A stretch of DNA of 64,000 nucleotides from Sideroxydans sp. (GTDB lineage: Bacteria > Pseudomonadota > Gammaproteobacteria > Burkholderiales > Gallionellaceae): the NCBI GenBank assembly GCA_029850585.1, contig JARCRQ010000093.1, positions 1-64,000 on the forward strand, in the 5' to 3' direction. Shown here piece after piece: positions 9,182 through 18,007 of the stretch (position 1 is its first letter; each line of letters starts with the position of its first letter). The notes under the pieces are model-generated. The model did no database searches. It was not told the DNA's origin and saw only the letters and a program-made list of their open reading frames with translations. The translations under genes were made by a program, and so were the position numbers.

Positions 9182-9288
9182 GCTTTAACATCGCCATTTA
9201 TCTACGCAATCCGCTGGTGCTAGCCGTAAATTTATTCGCCCTATTTAGTGTATCATCGCCCGCACATCACCGCCGTGGAGGGCTAACC

Positions 9289-9522
9289 ATGAACACCATC
9301 GCACTACCTAAAACACTCTTAAATCGCTTAGAACGATTTACAGCAAACACCAAAGCAACCCCCGCCGCTTTACTAAAACAAGCCCTGACCAACCAGCTAG
9401 ACCATGACGAATGGCTATTAGATCAAGTAGAAAAAGGACTAGACGACGTGACAGCGGGACGCGTACACAGTGCCGAATCCGTTAAAAAAATGCTAGGGCT
9501 AAAGAATGCAACGAAGCGTTAA
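9289..9522 (+). CDS. antitoxin of ParE/RelE-type module
   Basis: 77-residue protein beginning MNTIALPKTLLNRLERF, with a ribbon-helix-helix-like N-terminus and an acidic second half (DHDEWLLDQVEKGLDDVTAGRVHSAESV) that should wrap the toxin. The start is fixed by GGAGGG six bases upstream of the ATG; the longer open frame to 9019 is not supported. It overlaps the toxin gene by 17 bases. It probably represses its own promoter, as usual for such pairs. Confidence 0.85.
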   Translation: MNTIALPKTLLNRLERFTANTKATPAALLKQALTNQLDHDEWLLDQVEKGLDDVTAGRVHSAESVKKMLGLKNATKR

Positions 9523-9781
9523 GTATTCAAGCCACGCAAGGACGCAACTATTAGAAATTCACACGCGCATCACGCGCGACAATCCAGAGGCGGCGGTGCG
9601 GGTTGCCAAGCTAGTCACTGATTCTGTGGATGGCTTGCTAGATTTTCCAATGCTAGGCAAAGCATGGTTAAAAGTTGGCACGCGCAAGCTAGTTATCTCA
9701 AAATATCCGTACTCAATAATCTACAAACTCACACCCGAAGCCGTACTAGTTTTGGCGATTGACCATCACTCCCTGCGTTAA
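9506..9781 (+). CDS. RelE/ParE-family toxin
   Basis: 91 residues with the ParE/RelE fold pattern: VKYSSHARTQLLEIHTRITRDNPEAAVRV, then GLLDFPMLGK, and the C-terminal strand pair RKLVISKYPYSIIYKL...VLVLAIDHHSLR. ParE members poison gyrase, RelE members cut mRNA; sequence alone does not decide. It overlaps the antitoxin and lies inside the segment bounded by the dbpA repeats, so it probably came with that segment. Confidence 0.87.
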   Translation: MQRSVKYSSHARTQLLEIHTRITRDNPEAAVRVAKLVTDSVDGLLDFPMLGKAWLKVGTRKLVISKYPYSIIYKLTPEAVLVLAIDHHSLR

Positions 9782-9814
9782 AAAAATCGCCTTGCCATTG
9801 TCGCAGGGCGTTTT

Positions 9815-10162
9815 TTGCCTAGCTTGGTCTCCAAAAAACGCATTATCACCATCGCGCAAATGATGCACATCGAACCCGAATGGCATGAGCTAAGTGAACT
9901 CGAAAGTAGCGACGACACCCCGCTCATCGCGCCTATGGTGACGCTGCAAATTTTGGGCGGACGCAAAGAAAAAATCCGCGCCGGTGACGTGCTGGGCGCA
10001 CTCACGGGTGACGCGGGTTACACGCGCGAACAAATCGGCAAAATCAACGTCACCGAGTTTTCCACTTACGTTGCCGTGGCGAGAAATATCGCCTTGGAAG
10101 CGGTGCGCAAACTCAATGCAGGGAAGGTCAAAGGCAAAACAGTTAAAGTGCGCGCGCTGTAA
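9815..10162 (+). pseudogene. displaced dbpA 3' end (free-standing RNA-binding domain)
   Basis: From 9839 to the TAA at 10162 this repeats dbpA residues about 355-461. The frame is open from an ATG at 9815, giving a potential 115-residue protein that is nearly only the DbpA RNA-binding domain. No ribosome site is clear at 9815. Differences from dbpA are mostly silent. Best read as the old 3' end left behind when a segment was inserted; translation is possible but not shown. Confidence 0.8.
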
Positions 10163-10429
10163 TTTGGAGTGATAAATATCGCCACGCACTGTCCACAATT
10201 CCCGTGCATGACTATGTGGGAATACTGTGGATAAGACGATATTTTTATGCGGATACAACTGGCTATACCATTAGCGCAATAATTGTTCGAGAACGCAGTA
10301 GAAATACTGATTTTTGATTGAGGTCTATGGATGCACCGAGTATCATGCCGCCGCACTAAGTTTATGGTGTGCAGTACGATTTAGCGTAACAGCAAGTTCT
10401 ATTCAATCAATCTAAGCAAGGGATTAACA
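10163..10429 (+). promoter_or_regulatory. leader and promoter region of the lipoprotein gene
   Basis: 267 bases without a gene. AT-rich in its second half; it should carry the promoter for the lipoprotein-DUF4105 unit. I see no strong terminator for the displaced dbpA end. No exact promoter boxes are claimed. Confidence 0.35.
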
Positions 10430-10792
10430 ATGAAATTAGTTTATGTAAGTGCTATCGCTTTGACAGTTGCACTGTCAGGTTGCGCATCCATTTTGAACGA
10501 CAAAACGCAAGCAATTAACGTATCAAGCTCAACAGGCTCGGACATCCAAGGAACCGTTAACGGTATGCCCTTCAAAGCGCCTGGCGTCGTTTCAGTCATC
10601 CGTGAAAACAAGAACAAACTGTTCGTCACTGAAACCGAAGGCTGCACCAAAGAAACCATCGTTGAAAAATCCGTTGATCCAAAATTCTTCATCAACATTT
10701 TGAGCGGTGGTTCATTCGGTTCTTCGACCGACTACGCGTCTGACAAAATGTGGAAATACAACGAAAGCGTTGTGATTGCTTGCAAAAAATAA
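10430..10792 (+). CDS. small lipoprotein
   Basis: 120-residue envelope lipoprotein: signal peptide MKLVYVSAIALTVALSGC with lipobox LSGC (Cys18), followed by ASILNDKTQAINVSSSTG. It resembles a family of small lipoproteins with a conserved C-terminal DYxxDKMWKYNESVVIACK pattern, function unknown. AAGGGA precedes the ATG. Its TAA overlaps the next ATG (TAATG), so it is translationally coupled to the DUF4105 gene. Confidence 0.85.
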   Translation: MKLVYVSAIALTVALSGCASILNDKTQAINVSSSTGSDIQGTVNGMPFKAPGVVSVIRENKNKLFVTETEGCTKETIVEKSVDPKFFINILSGGSFGSSTDYASDKMWKYNESVVIACKK

Positions 10793-12642
10793 TGCCTCTC
10801 GTAACACGCTGGATAAAAAGCGGCTTCATTGCCGCTTTTTTATTGCTCTGTACTCACCCAGCTTTTGCCACACAAGCTGATGCCGACGCGCTTGTCGCGC
10901 AGCTCAATCTCAAGGCAACGCAACACCACCTTGCAAACTCATCGGTGTGGCAAGCCTTACTCCATGCCACGACCACACACAGCAACATTTCCGACCAAAA
11001 TTTCCTACTGAGCTTGCCCAGTTTTTCTTTAGCGGCGGAGCTGCAACACACTTTAGTTTTTCTATACTCAGGCGATACCAGCCATGTGTGCCGCTTTCCC
11101 GCGCGTTATGTGTGGCTACGTCAACAACTCGCTGCGCCTGAACTGCCACTAGATGATTGTCCTGATGTTATTGAGTTTCGTCGCAAAGCCCCGCTTGATG
11201 AAATAGCACTGGTATTTGCCAGCGAACGGATTGCTGAACCCGCCAGCATGTTGGGACATGCGTTTTTGAAATTGACAGGCAAGAATGCTGAAGGGTTATC
11301 TGTCAGCCATGCGATTACTTTTTACACAGATGCGAATACGTTGAATTTGCCTAAACTGCTGTTCGATAGCATGGTAATCGGCAAGCAAGGCTATTTCAGT
11401 CTCACGCCTTATGCCGAGCAACAGCAACGCTATGTAGATGAGGAACAACGCAATTTATGGGAATACACACTTGCGTTAAGTGGCGATCAAACCGAGCTGA
11501 TAGGTTTGCATTTATTGGAATTGAAGCAAACAAAGCTAACGTATTTTTTCCAAAAATATAATTGCGCGACGGTACTGAATTTCATCTTGGCGGTATCGGG
11601 TAAAAATATCGCGACACATGACTGGATATTAACGCCCAACGATTTAATTAAACACGCCCAGCACGCGGGGCTGATTAGCGAAACGCGCGTCATCACCCCG
11701 AGTCGCTGGTTGTTCTTAAACCTTTCCCAACAAGTTGGCGCGGCACAACGCGATGCTCTGATTAAGCAAGTCAAGCTAGGCACAGCAAGTGAATATATTG
11801 CGCAGCAAACAGGCGATTCCGCGTATCTCAATTTGGAATTGGCGCGCGCCTATAACCAATATGCTTACCTGACGCAACAGCTTGAGCAACAACGCTGGCA
11901 TGAAAATGAAGTCAGCCTAAGCAAGCTAAAACAGCAGCGGTTTGCAGCGTTGTCACTCAGCAACAATAACCGTTACGACCCCGTCAATACGCCCGCCGAT
12001 AGTCAGATAACGGTGAGTTCTCTGTACGACCATAATGGTGCGGCAATGAGCCTGACGCTTTTGCCTGTCTCGCATACTTTGCATGATGACAATCGCGCTT
12101 ATGCGAATGAATCCAGTCTGCAACTATTTGCGACCACGCTAAAGATTCCGACGCGTAGTCAGCAAATCGAGTTAGACCAACTTACTATTTTTGAGATGCA
12201 ATCTTTGCTGCCTTACGACGCAATCACAGGCGGCGCGGCGAGCCGTTTTCGACTGGCAATCGAGCCGCAAAAAGATCAGCAGTTGTTGCTACATCGCGTG
12301 TTTGCCATGAGCGGCGGCTACGGTCTGAGTCAAAGAGTGACGGACGATATAGATGCGTACGCATTGCTCGGTGGCGGCATTAGTTACACAAGTGCGCGGG
12401 GATTTTTTTATACGACGCTAGAGTCAGGCGCAATTATTCGTGAAGTGTGGGATATGAAAAGCGCGTTGCTGTTGACGCGTACCGACCGTCAATTTGCAGC
12501 CAACTCGCACTACTACACCGCCAATTTGAATCAAGCTAAGTTTCTAACGCCTGACACCAGCATCAGCTTTAGTTGGCAGCGCGACTTTAATCAAAGCCAA
12601 CAGCAACACCGTGTTGCGCTCTCGTTCAAGCAGCTGTTTTAA
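10792..12642 (+). CDS. DUF4105 domain protein, exported
   Basis: 616 residues from MPLVTRWIKSGF with a signal peptide ending near CTHPAFA. The central part (residues about 130-310) has the DUF4105 signature: ASMLGHAFLKL, NLWEYTL and the cysteine-containing YNCATVLNF that could act in a papain-like (Lnb N-terminal-type) hydrolase. The last third is predicted strand-rich, SxDIDAYALLGGG-like with a final LSFKQLF, resembling an outer-membrane barrel. The start at 10792 overlaps the lipoprotein stop; an ATG at 10750 inside that gene is not used. Enzymatic role is not established. Confidence 0.8.
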   Translation: MPLVTRWIKSGFIAAFLLLCTHPAFATQADADALVAQLNLKATQHHLANSSVWQALLHATTTHSNISDQNFLLSLPSFSLAAELQHTLVFLYSGDTSHVCRFPARYVWLRQQLAAPELPLDDCPDVIEFRRKAPLDEIALVFASERIAEPASMLGHAFLKLTGKNAEGLSVSHAITFYTDANTLNLPKLLFDSMVIGKQGYFSLTPYAEQQQRYVDEEQRNLWEYTLALSGDQTELIGLHLLELKQTKLTYFFQKYNCATVLNFILAVSGKNIATHDWILTPNDLIKHAQHAGLISETRVITPSRWLFLNLSQQVGAAQRDALIKQVKLGTASEYIAQQTGDSAYLNLELARAYNQYAYLTQQLEQQRWHENEVSLSKLKQQRFAALSLSNNNRYDPVNTPADSQITVSSLYDHNGAAMSLTLLPVSHTLHDDNRAYANESSLQLFATTLKIPTRSQQIELDQLTIFEMQSLLPYDAITGGAASRFRLAIEPQKDQQLLLHRVFAMSGGYGLSQRVTDDIDAYALLGGGISYTSARGFFYTTLESGAIIREVWDMKSALLLTRTDRQFAANSHYYTANLNQAKFLTPDTSISFSWQRDFNQSQQQHRVALSFKQLF

Positions 12643-12647
12643 GCCCA

Positions 12648-13079
12648 CTAGCTTCCGCCCAGCACCAGCAAATTTTTTGCTTTCGCACCTGCAATCGCAG
12701 CGAGTGGAATACCTCTATCTAGCGTGACAAATCGTCCGCCTTGTTGCGTAGCGAGGGCGAGCAGATAAACATCGGTCAGATGGCGTGAGCTGAGAATTTT
12801 TTGCCAGTCCACTTGGTCATTCAGCAAGCTAACTGAATCCGCCCAAAATTCATGCGCGTGATGCTGTGTTGCCGCCGTCAAGCGTTCGGCAATTTGTGCG
12901 GCAAGAACAGCATTCGGGTAGCTGGGTTGCGACAAAATATGCAAGCAGCCGTTTTGCGTAATCGGGCAAGAAGCCCAACCTGCCTTGAGATGCGCGCCTA
13001 ACCAGTCGCTCACCAAAGCATGATGACATGGTTGCTATCGAACAACGCAATCAGCACGTTGACATCCAGTAGCGCGCAT
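12648..13079 (-). pseudogene. VapC-like PIN-domain toxin, frameshifted
   Basis: Reading from the ATG at 13079 gives MR, then a one-base shift is needed to read LLDVNVLIALFDSNHV (the PIN start with its first Asp), then a second, opposite shift to read HHALVSDWLGAHL and the rest to 12648 (LTDVYLLALATQQGGRFVTLDRG carries the later acidic residues). The outer frames agree: one extra and one missing base about 50 bases apart. Without correction a stop falls inside. It may be a decayed gene or a sequence error; the ATG overlaps the antitoxin stop (TGATG). Confidence 0.85.
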
Positions 13080-13213
13080 CACACGCCTTCCGCATCACGC
13101 AAGCGATTGACCAGCTCATTGCTGATGACATTTTTACCTTTAGGTAAAGGCTGAAATCCAGCTACGCCCGATGCGCGCACTGTGCCGCTGTTTAATGCTG
13201 TTTTCCCGGTCAT
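13079..13213 (-). CDS. VapB-like antitoxin, 44 residues
   Basis: Short gene read directly from sequence: MTGKTALNSGTVRASGVAGF then QPLPKGKNVISNELVNRLRD and EGV. The GVAGFxPLP and VxxNELVNRLRxxEGV blocks are typical of small antitoxins paired with PIN toxins. Its TGA shares a base with the toxin ATG. No strong ribosome site is visible. The partner toxin is frameshifted, so the pair is probably not a working toxin module. Confidence 0.75.
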   Translation of the reverse strand: MTGKTALNSGTVRASGVAGFQPLPKGKNVISNELVNRLRDAEGV

Positions 13214-13245
13214 TGCTAGGCTTGATGCGGCTTGGCGCACCCGCA

Positions 13246-13280
13246 ATAAAAAAGGCTCACCAACTTGGTGAGCCTTTTTA
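13246..13280 (-). terminator. terminator of rnpB
   Basis: GGCTCACCAACTTGGTGAGCC (13254-13274) is a perfect 10-bp stem with a one-base centre; on the minus strand it is followed by a run of T. It begins a few bases after the 3' end of the RNase P RNA. It may also work rightward. Confidence 0.9.
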
Positions 13281-13283
13281 GGA

Positions 13284-13780
13284 TGAGGTGAAGTTAGCCG
13301 TTAAGCCGGGTTCTGTCGTGGACAGTCATTCCTCTAGGCGTTTCGTTACCTGACGCTCAAGCAATCTACCCGCTGACGACGCGAGCCACGCCAATGTCAG
13401 CCTATTTGATCTTGCTCCGAATGGGGTTTACCTTGCCACGCGTGTTACCACGCGCGCGGTGAGCTCTTACCTCGCCATTTCGCCCTTACCTGTTCCGAAT
13501 AAAAATTCTTGCGAAAATAAATCCAGTCATCGGCGGTATGTTTTCTGTGGCACTTTCCATCACCTCACGGTGTCCGGCCATTAACCGGCATTCTGCTCTG
13601 TGGAGCCCGGACTTTCCTCTCCGTTCGCAAGCTCACGAAGAGAAAAGTCCGAGTTTCCCCGAACTTTGGCTTCGGCTAACTTGCTTACGCAATTTACCCT
13701 ACACCGCAACCCACTCGCTTACGCGAGCCAGTTGTCCTCTCCGTATCACTTCATACGCAGCGACTGTCTAGCCAACTTCG
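13284..13780 (-). ncRNA. rnpB: RNase P RNA (A type) with an insertion near P3
   Basis: Catalytic RNA that cuts the 5' leader from tRNA precursors. On the minus strand I see the 5' GAAGTTGGCTAGACAGTCGC, the conserved GAGGAAAGTCCGGGCTCC, the AGGGTGAAAGGTGCGG-like central part, ACAGAA and the 3' GGCTAACTTC; the ends pair as P1. The gene is about 497 bases against about 350-400 usual. The extra length is in the P3 region, between two copies of ACGGAGAGGA (13735-13744 and 13615-13624). The rest looks intact. A terminator follows directly. Confidence 0.93.
13625..13744 (-). repeat. probable 120-bp insertion in rnpB with 10-bp direct repeat
   Basis: ACGGAGAGGA stands at both borders (minus-strand sense); removing one 120-bp unit restores a compact P3 stem CGTAT/ATACG joined directly to GAGGAAAGTCC. 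The inserted part is rich in small hairpins (CTCGCGTAAGCGAG, TTGCGTAAGCAA) and holds CTCGGACTTTTCTCTTCG, nearly the complement of the core element next to it. Confidence 0.7.
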
Positions 13781-13826
13781 GCGCGCAGTCTATCACAGCG
13801 AGCGTTTGGCTTAGTCGTGAAAATGG

Positions 13827-15305
13827 CTAGCTGGCGGGGCTGATTTGCAAGCTGATGCCTAGCGTTTTCCATTGCCGCGCTTCTTCTTGCAAGGCGGCTT
13901 CGGTGAGGGTGTTTTGCGCGAGCCAGTCGCTCGAGAGCGTCAGATGGAATTTTGCACCCGTGAATTGCGCACGGATGGCGGGCAACAAGGTGTCGCTGCG
14001 ATTGCGATAAAACAGGCTGGCTAAACGCAAGCTCATCAGCAGGATTAAATCGGCAGGTGTCGTAAGCGTGGCTTTACATTTCTCCAGCCCGCCACGATGG
14101 GCGAGTACTAACAAGCTCATCCGTGCTTGTTCTTTTTTCGAGAAACCTGGCATATCGGCATGCGCCAAAATATACGCACTGTGTTTGTGATAACCGTTGT
14201 GCGCGATGCGCGTGCCGATTTCATGCAGACGGGTAATCCAGCTTAGAAAATGTAACGCCGCTTCGGCTTCCTCATCGCCTAAAAATTGCTCAGCTAATAA
14301 TTGTCCCAGCTGCCCGACACGCTGCGCTTGTTTGCTATCGACTTGATAGCGACGCATAAAGTTTTGCGCGGTGATGTCGCGCATATCTGCGTTATGCGCG
14401 CGCCCCCACAAATCATGCAGCACGCCTTCACGCAATGCGCCAATCGCAGGCTGCATTTGGGTAATGTCTAACTCGCAAAATGCCGCGTACATAATAGCAA
14501 AGCCACCCGCAAAAGCAGCGATACGATCAGCCTTTAATCCATGCAGCTCAAGCTTTTGCACCTCACCAACTTTGAGAATATGGCTGCGTAATTTTTCTAA
14601 GCCCGCACGCGTAATGCCGCTGTCGCTGTAGCCATTTTGTTCCAACACTTCGCACAACATTTTTGCCGTGCCTGATGAACCCCACGCTTCTTGCCATTGC
14701 CCGCGATAAGCATTGCTGATGGTTTGCAGCTCGCTACGCGCGGCAAGCTCGGCTTCGTGCAGTGCAGCTTTGGTGATTTTTCCATGGGCAAAAAAGCGTG
14801 CGCTAAAACTGACGCAGCCCATGTACAGGCTCTCTAATTTAATCGGTGTCAGCCCGCTGCCAATAATAAATTCGGTCGAGCCGCCGCCGATGTCCATGAC
14901 TAAACGCGGCACACTGGAAGGCGGTAAGCCGTGCGCCACGCCTTGATAAATCAGCCGCGCTTCTTCGCGCCCCGCAATCACTTCGATGGGGAAACCTAAT
15001 GCTTTTTCCGCGAGAGGAATAAATTCGGCAGCGTTTTTAGCCACACGCAAAGAGTTGGTGCCGACCGCGCGCACCGCCTCAAGCGGCATACCACGCAAAC
15101 GTTCCGCGAAGCGTGCCAAGGCAGTCAGCGCACGGTGTTGCGCGGCGGCATCGAGATAATTATCAGCCGTGAGCCCCGCCGCCAAACGCACCGATTCGCG
15201 CATCCCATCTTGCATATAGAGCTGCTCGCCTTCGACGCGCGCGATTTGCAGCCGAAAACTATTCGAGCCTAAATCGACGGCGGCAAGCAGAGGATGGGAT
15301 TGCAC
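13827..15305 (-). CDS. ppx: exopolyphosphatase / guanosine pentaphosphatase family
   Basis: Releases phosphate from polyphosphate chains. 492 residues, normal for Ppx. N-terminal actin-like fold: LAAVDLGSNSFRLQIA at residues 7-22, and VMDIGGGSTEFIIG near 140. The C-terminal half has the HD-like helices (LHEIGTRIAHNGYHKHSAYIL). It lies directly after phoU (5 bases), a pairing that fits a role in phosphate balance. GppA activity on pppGpp is possible for the family; length and context favour Ppx. Confidence 0.93.
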   Translation of the reverse strand: MQSHPLLAAVDLGSNSFRLQIARVEGEQLYMQDGMRESVRLAAGLTADNYLDAAAQHRALTALARFAERLRGMPLEAVRAVGTNSLRVAKNAAEFIPLAEKALGFPIEVIAGREEARLIYQGVAHGLPPSSVPRLVMDIGGGSTEFIIGSGLTPIKLESLYMGCVSFSARFFAHGKITKAALHEAELAARSELQTISNAYRGQWQEAWGSSGTAKMLCEVLEQNGYSDSGITRAGLEKLRSHILKVGEVQKLELHGLKADRIAAFAGGFAIMYAAFCELDITQMQPAIGALREGVLHDLWGRAHNADMRDITAQNFMRRYQVDSKQAQRVGQLGQLLAEQFLGDEEAEAALHFLSWITRLHEIGTRIAHNGYHKHSAYILAHADMPGFSKKEQARMSLLVLAHRGGLEKCKATLTTPADLILLMSLRLASLFYRNRSDTLLPAIRAQFTGAKFHLTLSSDWLAQNTLTEAALQEEARQWKTLGISLQISPAS

Positions 15306-15310
15306 GGGAG

Positions 15311-16018
15311 TTATTGCTGAACTTCGCGTTCGATTTCGTCGGTGGTGACATGACGCACATCGCGCCCTTTGACCATGTAAATTACATATTCCGCCATGTT
15401 TTGCGCATGGTCGCCGATGCGTTCAATCGCTTTTGCGACGAATAAAATTTCCAGTGAAGTTGAAATGGTGCGCGGATCTTCCATCATAAAAGTGATGAGA
15501 TAACGCATGATGGAACGGAACTCTTCATCCACTTGATCGTCCTGACGCACCACTTGTGCTGCCATCATCACATCCAAGCGGGCAAAAGCATCCAAGGCTT
15601 TACGCAACATGTCCACGGCGATTTCAGAAGCGTTTTTAATTTCGTGATAACGCGGGAAAGCCAACACATTTTTTTGCGACAACATTTTCGCCATGCGTGC
15701 GATTTTTTCCGCTTCGTCACCGATGCGTTCCAAATCGGTGATGGTTTTCACCACGGTCATAATCAAACGTAAATCGCCCGCAGTCGGTTGGCGGCGCGCA
15801 ATCATCTGACTACATGCCTCATCAATTTTGACCTCCATCGCATTGACACGATGGTCTTCGGCAATCACACGATTCATCAACGACACATCGCCGCTAATCA
15901 GCGACTCAATGGCATTTTTAATTTGGCTTTCAACCAAGCCGCCCATGTGCAACACGCTGGCGCGAATAGATTCGAGTTCGGTGTCAAACTGCTTGGAAAT
16001 ATGATCGTGATTCGGCAT
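15311..16018 (-). CDS. phoU: phosphate signalling protein PhoU
   Basis: Helical protein that links the Pst transporter to PhoR and limits phosphate uptake. 235 residues with two PhoU repeats, each with the metal-binding acidic pattern (DLERIGDEAEKIARMA and AIERIGDHAQNMAEYVIYM). Start chosen at 16018 (MPNHDHISKQ): AAGGA is six bases upstream, while the ATG at 16024 would abut it. The pst and phoBR genes are not in the window. Operon with ppx. Confidence 0.95.
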   Translation of the reverse strand: MPNHDHISKQFDTELESIRASVLHMGGLVESQIKNAIESLISGDVSLMNRVIAEDHRVNAMEVKIDEACSQMIARRQPTAGDLRLIMTVVKTITDLERIGDEAEKIARMAKMLSQKNVLAFPRYHEIKNASEIAVDMLRKALDAFARLDVMMAAQVVRQDDQVDEEFRSIMRYLITFMMEDPRTISTSLEILFVAKAIERIGDHAQNMAEYVIYMVKGRDVRHVTTDEIEREVQQ

Positions 16019-16085
16019 GGACATTCCTTAAATTAAAACAATCGAACACTATGCAATAGCGACATTAAAGTTTAATGACAGCAAC

Positions 16086-16748
16086 TTAAACGGTGTAAGT
16101 TTTCACGCCTTCTGGTGTACCCAACAACAACACATCGGCAGCACGGCGCGCAAACAAACCGTTGGTCACTACCCCTGCGATATGGTCTAAGGCAGACTCT
16201 AATTCGACGGGATTCATAATTTGTAAACCGTGTACATCTAAAATGATATTACCATTATCGGTGGTGAAACCTTCACGCAATTTTGGCTGTCCGCCGAGCG
16301 CAATCAGTTGACGTGCTACACCGCTGCGCGCCATCGGAATGACCTCAATCGGTAACGGGAATTTACCTAGCACATCGACCAATTTAGACGCATCGCACAA
16401 GCAGATAAATTTCTGGCTGCATGAGGCAACAATTTTCTCGCGCGTCAACGCGCCGCCCCCGCCTTTAACCATATGCAAGTGACGCGTAATTTCATCCGCA
16501 CCGTCCACATACACAGGCATTTCACCCGCATCATTCAAGCTAAAAACCTCGATGCCGTGTGCTTGCAAGCGTTTCGCCGAAGCCTCCGAACTCGCCACTG
16601 CGCCACGAATTTTGTGTTTAATTTTCGCCAGCTCATCAATAAACATATTGGCGGTCGAGCCTGTGCCCACACCGACGATGCAGTCCGCTGGTACATACGC
16701 AATCGCAGCAGCCGCTACCGCGCGTTTCAAATCATCTTGACTTAACAT
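16086..16748 (-). CDS. rpiA: ribose-5-phosphate isomerase A
   Basis: Interconverts ribose 5-phosphate and ribulose 5-phosphate. 220 residues with GVGTGSTAN near residue 28, DGADEI near 82 (catalytic Asp) and [12 protein letters not shown] with the catalytic Glu and Lys nearby. ATG at 16748 is preferred over a GTG at 16763 because AAGAGA precedes it by six bases. 67 bases separate it from phoU downstream; probably its own unit. Confidence 0.96.
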   Translation of the reverse strand: MLSQDDLKRAVAAAAIAYVPADCIVGVGTGSTANMFIDELAKIKHKIRGAVASSEASAKRLQAHGIEVFSLNDAGEMPVYVDGADEITRHLHMVKGGGGALTREKIVASCSQKFICLCDASKLVDVLGKFPLPIEVIPMARSGVARQLIALGGQPKLREGFTTDNGNIILDVHGLQIMNPVELESALDHIAGVVTNGLFARRAADVLLLGTPEGVKTYTV

Positions 16749-16906
16749 TACATTCTCTTTCACAAAAAATTAGCGGCGGATTATTGCAGGAATTAGCGCG
16801 CTTAGGAAACTCATCGCAATTTTTTAATGCAGCAGGCGAGAGGACTTAACAAAAAGCCTTGCTGTGGTAAGCTGCGCGGCCTTTTTTAACGCCACTCATT
16901 TTGTTT

Positions 16907-17992
16907 ATGTCGTCGCTTCCTGCCTTAATCAATCAGCTTGTCCGTCCTGAAATTTTGGCGTTAAACGCTTATCACGTACCCGCCAGTGCGGGCATGGTCA
17001 AGCTCGACGCGATGGAAAATCCCTATCTTGTCCCCGCTGCCTTGCGTGCCGAAATTGCGGCGGCGGTCAGTGAGGCTGCCATCAATCGTTATCCCGATCC
17101 AAGTGCGCAAGGCTTGCGCCAAAAAATTCGCGACTTATTGCAATTAAGCGACGATATGGACGTGTTGCTAGGCAACGGCTCGGACGAGTTAATCCAATTG
17201 TTGGCAATGGCAGTGAATAAACCGAATGCCACTTTACTCAGCGTTGAGCCGTCGTTTGTGATGTACAAAATGATCGCCACGTTTTTGGGGATGCGCTATG
17301 TCGGCGTGCCGCTCGCGGCGGATTTTTCGCTCGATATGAGCGCGATGTTGGCGAGCATCGAACGCGAACAACCCGCGCTCATTTTCTTGGCATACCCCAA
17401 CAATCCGACTGGCAATGCCTTTTCTACCGCCGACATCCAGCAAATTTTGTGTGCCGCGCAGGGCTTAGTGGTCGTTGATGAAGCCTATTACGCATTTGCC
17501 GAAAACAGCTTTGTGGCGCATCTGACCGACTACCCCAATCTGCTAGTGATGCGCACCTTTTCTAAGCTCGGTATGGCGGGTTTGCGCTTAGGCTTTTTGG
17601 TTGGCGATAAGCGTTGGTTGGCGCAGCTCGATAAGCTGCGCTTACCGTATAATGTCGGCGTTTTGCCGCAGCTGGTTGCGAGCAAACTGTTGCAACATCA
17701 CGACGTGTTGCTCACTCAAGCGGCACAAATCAAACAAGATAGAAGCAAGCTGGCGCAGCAACTAAGTGCCATCACGGGCGTACAAGTGTTTGCCAGCTCG
17801 GCAAATTTTTTATTGCTGCGCGTGGCGCATGCCCAAGAAATTTTTGCAGGCTTAAAACAGCGCGGCGTGTTGATTAAAAACCTGCACGGCGGACATGCAA
17901 TGTTAGAAAATTGTCTGCGCGTAACCGTGGGTACGCCAGCAGAAAACGAGCGGTTTATAGTGGCTTTCAAAGAAAGTATTCAGCAAGGCTAG
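16907..17992 (+). CDS. hisC: histidinol-phosphate aminotransferase
   Basis: PLP enzyme converting imidazole-acetol phosphate to histidinol phosphate. 361 residues, fold-type I aminotransferase: [10 protein letters not shown] and [12 protein letters not shown] near the start, [19 protein letters not shown] near 160, VVDEAYYAF, and the PLP lysine in [15 protein letters not shown] near 225. ATG at 16907 rather than TTG at 16901. First gene of the his cluster; no hisG/hisD in the window, so those are elsewhere. Confidence 0.95.
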   Translation: MSSLPALINQLVRPEILALNAYHVPASAGMVKLDAMENPYLVPAALRAEIAAAVSEAAINRYPDPSAQGLRQKIRDLLQLSDDMDVLLGNGSDELIQLLAMAVNKPNATLLSVEPSFVMYKMIATFLGMRYVGVPLAADFSLDMSAMLASIEREQPALIFLAYPNNPTGNAFSTADIQQILCAAQGLVVVDEAYYAFAENSFVAHLTDYPNLLVMRTFSKLGMAGLRLGFLVGDKRWLAQLDKLRLPYNVGVLPQLVASKLLQHHDVLLTQAAQIKQDRSKLAQQLSAITGVQVFASSANFLLLRVAHAQEIFAGLKQRGVLIKNLHGGHAMLENCLRVTVGTPAENERFIVAFKESIQQG

Positions 17993-18007
17993 GTTAGTCA
18001 TAATCTT

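Larger units (their letters stand above)
8877..9288. other. gene-poor stretch between dbpA and the toxin-antitoxin pair
   Basis: 412 bases. Positions 8941-9061 are a fragment of the lipoprotein gene found intact at 10430-10792 plus the first bases of the gene after it. After 9061 the match stops. A GGTTTT hexamer repeat follows at 9152-9181. No other gene is convincing; the region before 9277 should hold the toxin-antitoxin promoter. Confidence 0.6.

Noticed and set aside
8955-9197. Minus-strand frame with an NQNQNQ stretch
   Set aside because: It is the reverse reading of the hexamer repeat and lipoprotein fragment; no ribosome site or family pattern.
9019-9288. Long N-terminal extension of the antitoxin frame
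   Set aside because: It runs through the lipoprotein fragment and the hexamer repeat, and a strong ribosome site marks the ATG at 9289.
16025-16085. Pho box before phoU
   Set aside because: The 60-base gap shows no clear pair of 7-base repeats.
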